Shown in pieces: positions 27,401-37,970 of a stretch of DNA of 64,000 nt. The position numbers and the translations under genes are program-made. Source of the DNA: Diprion similis (Eukaryota > Arthropoda > Insecta > Hymenoptera > Diprionidae). The DNA is taken from assembly GCF_021155765.1 (NCBI RefSeq), contig NC_060118.1, positions 5,766,001 to 5,830,000 of the forward strand, in the 5' to 3' direction. The notes under the pieces were generated by a model, which had not been told where the DNA came from, did not search any database, and was given only the letters and a program-made list of their open reading frames with translations. Each line of letters opens with the position of its first letter. Positions within the stretch are counted from its first letter, which is position 1.

Positions 27401-27701
27401 GAGTGAGAATGTGAAAAAAAACAGGGACCAGAGAAAATTGGCTAAACGATGCACAGCTAATGACTGGATTAGACATGTTATTGCAATATAGGTATATAAA
27501 CGACGTACTGAGACTGGCATTTTTGTTGACAACAAGCAGGAAGCTTGTGTGCGTTCATATTAATGAATATGAGCAACGAGTTTGCGGTAGGTTATGGCAA
27601 ATAAAGGTTGTATGTGTGAAAACTAACCTAGAAGGCATACCGAAATCAAGGCCTGATGGTGGCAACTTGGATTTCAAAATCGATTTTTGTAGTGAAGACA
27701 T
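24406..27701 (-). CDS. Ppme1: Protein phosphatase methylesterase 1
   Basis: This alpha/beta-hydrolase removes the C-terminal methyl ester from the catalytic subunit of protein phosphatase 2A and so controls holoenzyme assembly. I assemble seven exons (27701-27628, 27139-26947, 26324-26215, 26108-25875, 25732-25667, 25112-24778, 24542-24406), which join in phase into 382 codons; vertebrate PPME1 is of similar length. The start gives MSSLQKSILKSKLPP, like the animal N-terminus. Visible motifs are LLHGGG (oxyanion region), DLRGHGDS, the nucleophile elbow GHSMGG, VIDVVEGTAMDAL with the acid residue region, LLLAGVDRLD, and CGHAVHED with the catalytic histidine. A Ser/Thr/Pro- and acid-rich linker lies before YTWRIDLGKTEQHW, where vertebrate proteins also have a loop. 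Two donors are weak (GTTCGT, GTCAGT). It is head-to-head with Tert, 781 bp between start codons. Confidence 0.95.
25401..25551. mobile_element. 151-bp MITE in a Ppme1 intron
   Basis: The left 47 bp and the reverse complement of the right 47 bp align with many matches, from TACACAAGGTGACC against TATACAGAGTGGCC at the ends to TTCTTTGT at the inner side. The ends of TA(C/T)ACA are compatible with a TA target site and a mariner-like MITE, but the family is an inference. It sits inside the intron between Ppme1 exons 5 and 6 and does not disrupt the frame. Confidence 0.65.
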
Positions 27702-28482
27702 TTCCGCCGTACTTTCCTAACAATTATCTCCAATTATTATCGATTGATATTCACGGATTAATGTGATATCTCAATTGTTTCGCTTCTGATATCCACTCGA
27801 ATCCAAATGACAGAGATCAACACAAGACAAATTATCCTGCAGATATCAAACGTATGTGACGTGTTATGTATACATTCAATACACAGGTGTGTGCTTATAA
27901 CTGCATTACCGACCGTTGGTAAGAAGACTTTCTTTTTACACCAATTCACTTTATCTGAAAATCAATATGTCAAAGTGACGCACGGCGAAATAGTGGACTC
28001 TTCTCGTAACTTCCGTAAGCATCTTTAAATTATTGGCTGTTGATAAGGCAGGATTACTTTTGCCCACAAACTTCTTTGGTACACAATTCCTTCAGTCATA
28101 AGCATTTCATGCATACCTATAAGTTTACTGCATTCATTTTTTTTAGTGTGCGTTCCGAAACTGGCTTGCAACGTTGAAAACTCCCTAGGACAGAGACAGA
28201 GCTAGTCACGAACTCGGTAGTGCAAAAGAGATAAAAGATTGTTGGTAGCACTGTGAGCTAATTTCGGAACGCACCCGTAATTTAACAATAAACACCAACA
28301 TGTGATCTTTTGAATTGCGCCAAAACAAGGGGCGTGAGGAGGGACGACAGCTGAAGCCGTGAACTTGAAGTTGCTTGAAGAGTATTGGATCCAGTCACAC
28401 TGACTGAATTATATTTCAGTGAATGTAAGGTGGACCAACAGAGATTCGTGATCCAATTATATTTCTATGAAAATTGAAAAGG
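27702..28482. promoter_or_regulatory. Shared intergenic promoter region of Ppme1 and Tert
   Basis: The two start codons diverge from this 781-bp interval, so it must hold both promoters and 5' UTRs. No TATA box stands out. A MITE occupies 28148-28274. An in-frame TGA at 28468-28470 fixes the Tert start at the ATG at 28483. Confidence 0.6.
28148..28274. mobile_element. 127-bp MITE with 13-bp perfect terminal inverted repeats
   Basis: GTGCGTTCCGAAA at 28148-28160 is exactly inverted at 28262-28274. The 101 bp between are non-coding. Its position about 210 bp upstream of the Tert start codon places it in the Tert 5' flank. Confidence 0.7.
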
Positions 28483-28556
28483 ATGTTGGGAGAATTTCGC
28501 GAGTTTGTAAAATTTATCCACGAAGTAACAGGGGATTACCCCGTCAAACTGGTTGA
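28467..28556 (+). CDS. Short uORF overlapping the Tert start
   Basis: An ATG at 28467 opens a 29-codon frame ending at TGA 28554-28556, out of frame with the Tert ATG at 28483 and overlapping the first 74 nt of the Tert CDS. The uORF ATG has T at -3 (weak context) while the Tert ATG has A at -3 (better context), so leaky scanning would be expected to reach Tert. It is meaningful only if the transcript starts upstream of 28467, which I cannot see. Confidence 0.35.
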   Translation: MKIEKDVGRISRVCKIYPRSNRGLPRQTG

Positions 28557-31500
28557 ATTTTTTCGGGATATATTTATTTACGTTTGTGACGATAAAATAC
28601 CGCCAATATTTGAATATCCGTGCTCTGCAGTTACGAAACCCACACCGTTGACTACTTCACTTGAGAAATATTTTACTAGCCAAACTAATGACTTCTATGA
28701 ATTAACGTACAACGAAGGGTGGGATCAGTTGGAAGAACACTTGGGACCTGATCTTCTGCGGTTTGTTGAGATTTATCTAGTTTTTCAGATCAAATGAACA
28801 ATAGCATTTCCATATGAGTGTTTATATGAGAATTTTTGTAGTTTGTTTCTTTTGCTAACAAGACGTCAAACCTCTATAGTATTTTTTTTAATGATTACAG
28901 CATCCATGGTGAATAATTTTAGCATTTATGTTCATTATCGCTAATTACTATCGTACATTTGATCGTTAGTTAACGATCTGCTTTTGAAGTATTTATAAGT
29001 TGTATTGATTTGTACATTTATATTTTATATATATTTTTTTTGTTTTATAGATTCTGTCTCACTGAGTGTGTATTTGCTAGGAAAACAAATGCCGGTGCTT
29101 TTATGGTATCAAACTTATCAAATTTGCGCAACAAAATACCAGTCAACTCGTCTGAAAAACTAAACAAATGCTTTTATCACACAGCTAAATGCCAAGAAGG
29201 TAGTATTTAAATATTTAAAAGTGTCTTAATAAAATTTTGTAGACATGTATATTTATCAATTTCAATTAAGCAACAACAGGAGGGAGGACGTAATAACTGG
29301 CACATGATCTATACAAAGAATGAAATTTTCTTCACATTACAGAAAATACAGACGTTGTGGTCGTTTCCCAAGACGATAAGATTAGAGATTGGGAGAAGCT
29401 GCAGAAAAATCTGATTCACTTATTTTGTCTTGAGGAAATAGATATCTCGACGGATGCAAGTTTGTTCAAAACTTCGAATAGTCGAAAGTTTCCAGATAGT
29501 CATATACTAGTCAAGAAAAATAGTACGACGACTATATTTTCACAGGTCATCAACACTCGAGTAGGATGTAACAAAATTGTTGAGTATGAGGATTGCATTG
29601 AGCCGCTAGAGCTGGTGCTCAAGAAACTGAAGAAAGCTCATTCCAAATACGATTACGAAAAGGCGCTGAATAGACTGACTACTTCAAACGCAGTAGTTAC
29701 TAGTGGTGAAAAGACGATCAAGCACCACAATTCTGGAAATCAGCTACCACTTCCGGTCTTAAAAAAATATTTCACAAATATTTTTAACCATGTGATTCCA
29801 CGGGAATTGTTTGGTAGTAACAAGAACAAAAATACTGTGATAAAAGTGATTTGCCACTTGCTTGAAACACCTCAGTATCAGTCCATTAATTTGAAGTCAT
29901 ACATTCTAAAAATGAGAGTAAGGAAACTAAGCTAGACTAGAGTACATATTTAGAAAAGAAAAGAATGTGAATTACCAATGAAATGAGTTAATGATTCTTG
30001 TAAAGCACTGGAACTTGAAGTATTTAAGAAGAAGTAACTTTACAGTGAACTGACGATTTCATAAGAAGATAATTTTTTCAAGGTATGTGAAATCCGTTGG
30101 CTGGACAGTGTCAAGAACAGTGACGCACAATGGACAATATTGGGAAAATTACTAAAATGGTTTTTCAAAAACTACATACTAGAAATATTTCGTACTCAAT
30201 TATATGTAATGGTGACAAACAGTAAAAAGAAAATTTACTTCAAACAAATGGATTGGCAAAAACTGACCGCTGAATTTATCAAGAAAATGTGTCAGGACAA
30301 AGTTATCGCCAGAGTCAATGGCGTCACTACAAAGGTCTCCTGCGACGGTAGGTGGATTCTATTTCCAAAGAAGGATGGAGTGAGGCCTATTATGTCTCGA
30401 GTTAGGTAAGATTTTTTTTTAATTTTTCAATTGCTCATTGTGCAGACAAATTTGATTCAAGATTACGCAACGTCAATAGGGGCAGCGAAATAGGGGAATA
30501 TACAAAACTGGCTCTCTGCTTTCTGCAGCAGCTGCTCATGACAAAGTATGGGGAGTCAGGAAATCAAATTTTCATTGAAAAGTGGCGAAATCTGGTACAT
30601 AAATTTCGGAATGAAAAGAACAAAACTATGTACTTAGTGTGTTGTGATATCCAGAATGCGTATGGGTCCATAGATCAGAGTGAGTTTCTTCCTTCTACAA
30701 GTTGTTCAATGAGCAAAGTAAAAAATGTAAATCTCATTCTCTTAGATTGCAGTTTAATTGACGTTATTTTTTTATCAGATAAACTTCTGGCAATTGTGGA
30801 ATCACTTGCTAATTCAGCTGGTCCGCAACTGAACCTGAAATGGTATAAAATATGCAAAAATATCAAGGCAGTAAAGTCGGACTGCTCTAGATCCAAGAAA
30901 TGTTTCAGGTATCCAGATCTCGAACTACCGATACGCTCGAAATCAATATTTTCCTGCAGATCTGATAGGGTGGTCAAAGTCAGAACAAAAATGTTGCTTC
31001 GTGAAATTAAGAAAAATGTACTAATGCAGAATGTAGGTATTTCATTTACACGTAAATAAAGCTGGTAATAATCATAATCATAATAATGTCTGTACCGTAC
31101 TGTAGACTTGAACATAAACCAAGCTTTTAAAGTTGGAATTTGAAAACTGAAAGTGATGATTTGTGAATACTGAATGTTTTGTTACACGTTCTGTAATTAA
31201 AAATGAAAGATTTTTTTTTTTTATGAAAAAATTCACGTCGTTCTACAGATACTTATATTGAATCAAAGGTATTTACTTCAAAAAGGAATTGCTCAGGGAG
31301 CTATATTATCAACTGCGTTATGTGACTTGTATTATGCACACATGGTAGAAGCGAATATGGCAGAATTCAAGGATAAGGGTTTACTATGTCGATATGTCGA
31401 TGACTTTCTATTCGCAACAGAAGATAAAGACTCGGCTGAACGGTATGTGTTCAAAGTACAAAACAGGAATAATTCATAAGTTTGAGAAAATTGTATTACA

Positions 31501-32529
31501 TGATAATTCTGTTCCTTGGAATATTGCAGATTTTTACAGCATGTAAATAAAGGATGCCCAGATTATAACTGCAGTTTCAATGCCGCTAAGACAAGAACAA
31601 ATTTACCAGGACATGAGCATACTATGAACGATATCACCTATCTTGGCTACAATATCCACCCTAAAACTCTAGAGGTAACGTCAGATTTTTCAAAAAGCCC
31701 ACGATACACGACCATGCTGTCAAAGCCACGCTATCAAATATTACAGTAAGTTTAGACGAGTTATATTTGACACTGATATGTGTTCTTATTGAAGGATCAA
31801 ATCGTAACCAAAAGATGTTATTAATATGTTGAAAATCTTTCCGCATTTTCATGTCACTAATATGAATTTTCATTTATAGAACATTTCGCAAGCGATTATC
31901 GAACCTGGCTTCACTTAAGATAGATGGAATGGTTTTGGATCCTAAAATAAACAGTGAAGATACTATAATACACAATGTAAATTGCATGTTCAAAAGGCAA
32001 GCCGGACGCTGTCTGTGGCTTTTAAGTGCGCTGTTTGACGATATACCTAGTCAGCGCAGTGAAATCTTTAAAATAATAAGGTTGAATAATCTACACATCT
32101 TTCGTCGCATGCAACGGTATTTTCTTACGCGTAAGTCACTCTTCATTAAACGAATAGTGATTTAGATATTGAAGATACCAACGATTTTTTGAATATTTGC
32201 AAAACATCCTGATTTGTGTTATTTCACTTGGGTATTCCATTAATGAAATACTTCTGAAAACAAATAATTGTAAATTTTCTTAAAAACATTCTAGTTAGTT
32301 AGTTTATTATTATTTCAATAGCAATAGCAATTGTACGCAGTTGTTCATTGTGCAATTTTTTTCAGATGAGTATAACTTTGAAAGCCTCGTCCCACGACTG
32401 TTGGTGATACCATGGAAATCATATCGACAAGTATTCGGCAAGATGCCAAATATTCACGTCCATTTTCGGTCTCTGTTTCTCAAGACCATAAAAATGAACG
32501 AACATGCAGGGGCTAAATTGAACCAGTGA
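28483..32529 (+). CDS. Tert: Telomerase reverse transcriptase
   Basis: This is the catalytic protein of telomerase, copying telomeric repeats from the RNA template at chromosome ends. I assemble ten exons (28483-28760, 29051-29199, 29343-29917, 30083-30405, 30462-30679, 30779-31032, 31249-31442, 31530-31745, 31880-32130, 32366-32529) into 873 codons. Residues about 70-120 (GPDLLRFCLTE...) resemble the GQ/TEN motif. The RNA-binding domain contains VIPRELFGSNKNK...SYILKMRVCEIRWL and a T-motif-like ILEIFRTQLYV. Reverse-transcriptase motifs follow: WILFPKKDGVRPI (1-2), CCDIQNAYGSID (A, catalytic Asp about 504), GIAQGAILSTALC (B'), CRYVDDFLF (C, Asp about 650-651), and NAAKTRTNLP...YLGYNI (D-E). 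The C-terminal thumb extension ends at TGA 32527. All catalytic residues are present. The acceptor of exon 5 is uncertain (30462 or 30480; see findings). Confidence 0.95.
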
Positions 32530-32619
32530 CAAAGCAGCCGCGTCATTATCCCTCCTTATTGTGAAAATGTTACTACAGTACAAAATTTTCTATTGGCATA
32601 ATACAAGATTTTATATATA

Positions 32620-32625
32620 AATAAA
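32620..32625 (+). terminator. Candidate Tert poly(A) signal
   Basis: AATAAA lies about 90 bp downstream of the Tert stop codon. Confidence 0.5.
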
Positions 32626-32831
32626 TAAGATGTGTTTACTGAGACTTTTTTTTTAATTATTTAAATAAATGCATTTTATTTGCCACTTTCGGAAACGAAT
32701 TAAGATTTAAATATACAAACTAGTAGACATAGACTGCGCGGGAATGAATGGCTATTTTTAGTTTTTGGTAATAGTGCTCAAAATGACGTCATGAGGATTG
32801 CTTACCCATTGGCAGAATCAGCAGTAATGCG

Positions 32832-33244
32832 CCACAACCACATACAGGTCTGGGGACTCGTCGAAATTTGCGTGGTGGGGGAAGTACGCTTACGCTATAG
32901 TTTTTGTTTTTCAGCGCTACCGCTAGTTGGCACTAATGGTAAAGTAATGTGCGCAAACATAACCTCAAATTTCTCAAACAAAAAGGGGTGTGCGATGACG
33001 AAGTGATAATGGCACCCGTTATTCTTAAAAATATATAACCATGTACGATTTATGCGATTTTCAATATTTTTACGTACATTTGGACCACGTCATTTGCAAA
33101 GTTTGAGAAATTTGGGGTTATGTTTGCGAACGTTACTTTACCACTAGTGCCAACTAGCGGTAGCGCTGAAAAACAAAAACTACAGCGTAAACGTACTTCC
33201 CCCACCACTAGAGTCCCCAGGCCTGTATGTAGAACCGTGGCCAC
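32832..33244. mobile_element. Fold-back element with ~145-bp inverted arms
   Basis: Arms at 32832-32979 and 33101-33244 are highly similar reverse complements, sharing TTTTTGTTTTTCAGCGCTAC, CGCTAGTTGGCACTA and GCAAACATAACC. The spacer is about 120 bp. Direct copies of TAGACATAGACTGCGC lie just outside on both sides (32724-32739 and 33258-33273). This is a non-autonomous fold-back transposon in the Tert to Cwf19l2 interval. Confidence 0.8.
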
Positions 33245-33255
33245 AACCATAGACT

Positions 33256-33415
33256 TATAGACATAGACTGCGCACCGAGTTGAAGCTTTAATTAGAAAGA
33301 GAACGTGGCAGCGAAAATGTATCTCTATGCAGCAAAATTCCGACCTGTTGCCTTCTCTTTTTAATTAGAGCCTCAGCTCGGTGCAAGGAGATCGCAGTCT
33401 CTCTATTGTCTATAG
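33256..33415. mobile_element. Second fold-back MITE, ~160 bp
   Basis: The left arm TATAGACATAGACTGCGCAC and the right arm, read in reverse as CTATAGACAATAGAGAGACT, pair imperfectly and then share CACCGAG, GCT(T/C)TAATTA and AAAGAGAA. It abuts the preceding element and shares its flanking TAGACATAGACTGCGC sequence, suggesting nested or adjacent insertion of related elements. Confidence 0.65.
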
Positions 33416-33620
33416 TTGTCATGCTAATGTTGCCAGCCTGCAAATACTATATCCCCACACCCTAACCTCAAAAACAGGAATGCTTTCATAATATAACCTA
33501 TAATCCAATTTACGTCAACTCGACTACAACATCAAGAAATAACTGCGAAATATCTTTGTAATCTTCAAATTGCATATCATCGTGCAAAAATTGAACTACT
33601 AATACTATATCTCTGCTACA

Positions 33621-36600
33621 ATGTCTTGGATACAATTTGAAAGCGGTAGAGCAAAAGATGCTGCGAGAAATGCACTTCGAGAATCACGTAAAAAAATATT
33701 GGAAAAGGTAAACAAACAAACAACGAGTTTAATTTTACTCTATACTTATTATTTTATCTTCTCTTATATCTAATCATCGTGATGAAATTTTTGACAGTAT
33801 TCAAGCGTAGTTAGAAAAGTTGGCTATAATGATTTTTCCACTTCAATTATTTAATTCCCAACTTCGAACGAAATTAACGTTTTTTCTCCTCAGGCGGAAA
33901 CTGAATATCACAAAAAGCAGATGCGAGAGGAACAATCTAAACTCAGAGGCGACAATAAATGGATGCTGCCCACTGTTGAGGCTAAAATAAAGGGGGATAA
34001 GAAAGCAGCAAAGAAACGAAAAAAGGCGAAAGAAAAGAAGTCAAAGAAGAAGAAAAAATGTCGATCGAAGTCAAGCTCGGTAGGGTTGAATTTGCTTTTG
34101 TAATGCATAATTTGATACATGATTGTACTTCAGACCTGTCCTTAATAGAATCTAGCATTTCAACAACTTGTTATATCAAAATAGACTGAAAACAATCAAC
34201 ACTACTAATTTTTCTTGCAGTAGAAGCTTTAATAATTATTGTGAAATAACGATGAATGCTTGAGACAAATGCACATCTTTCAACAAAATACAATCCAAAC
34301 AAATTCCTTGTTTTTAATTAGTTATTATTGTTGAGAATAAAGTAAATTCGTAGAGACAAAACGAAAAAATTTTTATTCTGTCTCAAATTATTTCACCAGA
34401 GTTCAGAATCGAGCAAAGAAGAAGAAGAAGATGAGGAATGGGTTGAGAAGACTGATTCAATTGAAAATAAAAGTTTGTCAATACTGACGCAGCCCAAGCC
34501 TGAAATTCTAGCTCCTGCTGTCAGAGATGAATGGATGAATCTGCCAGGTTTATTTCCCTGCATTAATCACAATGAGGAAAAAAAATCAAAAAATGAGGAA
34601 AAGGCAGCAGAAAAAAGAGATAGGGCAAGCATAGAACAGCTTGGTAAAAGTGAAAGAGAGCTCAATCCGTATTGGAAAGATGGTGGGACAGGATTACCTC
34701 AAACTGAGAACCAAAATAACAGTGATAATAGAAGCAAGATCGATGCCAAATGGTTAAGAAAAAGTCTACAGAGAGCTGAAGAACAAGCCAATGAAGAGGG
34801 AAGGAGCTTGGAAGAAGTAGCTGCGGAAAGATGGGGGGTATGCATTATATTTGATTTAGTAAAGTTGCATTTTCTCCCCCACAAAAAATAAACCCTAAAT
34901 TACGTTTTTTTGTTTCAGTCTTTGGCAAGGCTACAGTCCTTGATAGTCCAAGCTGAAAGCAAATCGCACTCTATAACAAAAAGTAGGTATGATCAAGAAC
35001 AGGGCAAACGCCATGTTAGGAACAGAGAAGAAACAGCCGACAGACATCATCAGGGACGGAGAAATCGAAGTGGTAGTAGAGACAGCAGGGATTCAAGAAG
35101 ACATACGAATTCTGAAAGACATAAACGAACGTCACGATCCAAAAGCAAAGAGCGACACCGAAAATCGAGAAACGAAGAACATACAAGAGAAAGGTCCAGA
35201 AGTAGAGAGAGATATGATCGACAAAGCAATTCCAGGTTTCATGAGCGTAAATTGGCATTCAAGAAACCAAGCCAAGACGAGTACTCTAATGTTGCAAGTA
35301 CAATTAAGTCAACATTGTCTTCTCGTTCGAAAAACTGGAAGAAACCTGAAGCTTTGACTAGAGAAGCCGAAAAGCAAAGTAAAGTTCCACCATCCAGACG
35401 CAAGTCAATATCAGAAAGCGAGGAGAGTTCAGATTCAGAGACTAATGAGAATGCAGTTGAAGAAACCATTATGACTGAGGCAGAGATGAATCAGTTAGGA
35501 GCTAAAATTGTTAAATGCGAAATAATGGGAGACGATGTTAGTTATTTTTTCATTCTATAATAATTGAATAACAGCAATCAACTTTTAAATTACCTGTTTC
35601 TTAAATTTTTCTTTAATTTCAGGAATTGGCGGCAAAATTAAAAGCCCAGCTTGAAAAAGCCCGAGAAGCTCGTAAAAACGCTCCGGCGAAACGGACTGTA
35701 GACCGTGAGGAAACAACCGTAATTTTGACGAAAACCGATTCCAGAGGTACCATATATTATTGGTTGAACACTATTCCATGGGAAAACTTGTTGTTTCATT
35801 AATGTGAATCTGATTTTTCCTACTTTAGGAATGACGAGACCTGTGGAACCCAGAAGCGAGTATCCAGAATCTAAAGATCCCCGTGGTAAAAACAAGAAAA
35901 AGAAAGTTGACACTCACGAGGCGGGACAGAGAGTTCGATACTTTGCTGACGACGACAAATATTCATTGAAAGAAATGGTAATGTATCGGGTTTTCTATGT
36001 TGACTGGATCACGTTTATACAGATAATCACAAATGTTGTTGCGTAAACCAATTGTGTAAGTGAAGAGGAAACCATTCCAGAGCCGTAACTTGTCAGTAGT
36101 TTTGTATTAAAACACAGGACACGCTGTACAATTGTGTCATAAGAATTTGCGACTATTAAAATCGTTGAGTGTGCAGTCTAGCTATCGTTCATAAGTAAAA
36201 TCAGATGATTAATAACCGAAATTATCTTATAGTTTCAGCAAGAAAAAGGCCGTTCGACCAATGAGGATGACGCGATGTTTACGAAGATTGCTTCAAAGGT
36301 ATTACGTTACTAAAAAGCAAACATGAAATTTTGAAAATTTTCACTATAAAATGGTTTTGTTTTTTTCCTTTCAGACAATGGATATGGATGAAATGTTTGA
36401 AGACACAGTACGTTTCAAGGAAAGGGATACAAAAGAAGACGAGCGCGATCGTTTGCAGGCAATAAAACAACACGAAAAAATGACCAAGAGTCTAGACAAC
36501 TGCAGGTGGTGCATAGATTCTAAGCAAATGCTTAAACACATGATTGTTGCAATGGGTTCCAAGGTCTACATGAGTCTACCCTCTCACGGATCTCTTACTA

Positions 36601-37676
36601 CTGGCCATTGCATTCTCGCTCCGATACATCATGTTGTTTGTCAGACACAACTGGATGAAGATGTGTGGGAAGAGCTGCAGGTAATAAAACTGTAACTTTT
36701 ACAGGCTACTTTCCCTCGATAAGGCAAATGTTGGATACGAATTTTGTTATTTATTACACTTGATTCCAGATTTTTAGAAAAGCCATTACCAAAATGTTCA
36801 TGGACCAAGAAGAGGACGTTATATTTTTCGAAACTTCTATGATGCATAGGAAATTTCCTCACATGCAGTTGGAATGCATACCAATGCCAAAGGAGATTGG
36901 AGATTTGGCCCCCATATATTTCAAGGTAAGTGTATAAATTTTTTGGAATGCAACGGAATTGCAAAAAGGCATGATTTTGTTAAACTATCACTTTTTATGT
37001 GCCTTTTGGCCACGCAAAATATCCTGTTCATCATTAAAAATATGTGAAAATGTAACTTTTCAGTTTACACATATTCTCACATTTCTCTTGAGTATAATTA
37101 ACGCAATCATTTGAAAATCACTGAGTTACACAACAATGCGTTTTGTCCCTCCCTTAACGACGATAATTTTGTAGGTAACAAAACGCGTAATTCATCTAAT
37201 TATTTTTTCCGTACAGAAAGCTTTGTTGGAATGCGAAACGGAATGGTCTACTAACAAAAAAGTCATAGATCTCAGTGCAAAAAATGTTAGAAAGTCCATA
37301 CCAAAAGGCTTACCTTATTTCGCAGTGGATTTCGGTATGGAAGGAGGTTTCGCGCACGTAATTGAGGATGAAGAAATGTTCCCTAAGAACTTTGCACAGG
37401 TAAGAATGACCGATATCATGATCGGAGCCTCTCTGTTCCTGAAATGGGATTCCAAAATTCAAGTCAAATTCCAGACTACCGTAATAAATTTTTCCGTCTT
37501 CTCATTTTATTGATACGCTTTACCGTACTTAGGAAATTATCGGTGGCATGTTGGATCTGGATCGCAACACGTGGCGGAAACCAAAACGGGAAAATTTTGA
37601 TCAACAGAGATCAAAAGTGATGGAATTCGCTAAAATGTGGAAAAAGTATGACTTTACCGTCGGCGATTCAAACTAA
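33621..37676 (+). CDS. Cwf19l2: CWF19-like protein 2 (spliceosome factor)
   Basis: Members of the CwfJ/Cwf19/Drn1 family associate with the intron-lariat spliceosome and debranching in the nucleus. Eleven exons (33621-33707, 33894-34079, 34400-34837, 34919-35536, 35623-35746, 35829-35977, 36239-36298, 36375-36680, 36770-36925, 37217-37399, 37533-37676) join into 816 codons; the human protein is somewhat longer. The N-terminus [19 protein letters not shown] is family-like. A lysine-rich stretch (about residues 60-90) and an RS-type region rich in RSRSRER repeats (about 260-330) precede the conserved C-terminus. There the CwfJ domain shows [32 protein letters not shown] (HIT-like), [20 protein letters not shown] and [11 protein letters not shown]. 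The conserved tail is [11 protein letters not shown]...[11 protein letters not shown]. The exon-2/3 and exon-4 regions overlap other long open frames, which are compositional shadows. Confidence 0.95.
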
Positions 37677-37882
37677 TTTTACTCGTACAAAATCACCGTA
37701 ATGATTAAAATGTACAGTAAACAAAAAAAAGTTCAAAAGAACATTGCGTAATAATTTTATGTATATACTTTACGTGAATGGTGAATAAGTTTTAGAATTA
37801 GCAGTGTAAAATGGAAGTAAAACTCGATTAAAGGTCCATCAAAATTCATCAGTGACGAAATTATTCTGGATATAGTATATAG

Positions 37883-37888
37883 AATAAA
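37883..37888 (+). terminator. Candidate Cwf19l2 poly(A) signal
   Basis: AATAAA lies about 207 bp after the stop codon, and about 40 bp from the opposing Rbbp5 signal. Confidence 0.5.
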
Positions 37889-37928
37889 AAATTCTATATA
37901 TAATATCGATGTTAAAATTATGAGACGT

Positions 37929-37934
37929 TTTATT
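37929..37934 (-). terminator. Candidate Rbbp5 poly(A) signal
   Basis: AATAAA on the minus strand lies 37 bp downstream of the Rbbp5 stop. The two convergent transcripts would end within tens of bases of each other. Confidence 0.55.
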
Positions 37935-37970
37935 TAGAAAATTTTACATAAATTTGGCTAATAAATATAT

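Noticed and set aside
30675-31115. 146-codon minus-strand open frame across Tert exon 6
   Set aside because: Antisense shadow of the telomerase exon and its introns.
34989-35357. 122-codon alternative plus frame in the Cwf19l2 RS region
   Set aside because: Out-of-frame shadow of the Arg/Ser-rich exon; no splice-compatible continuation.
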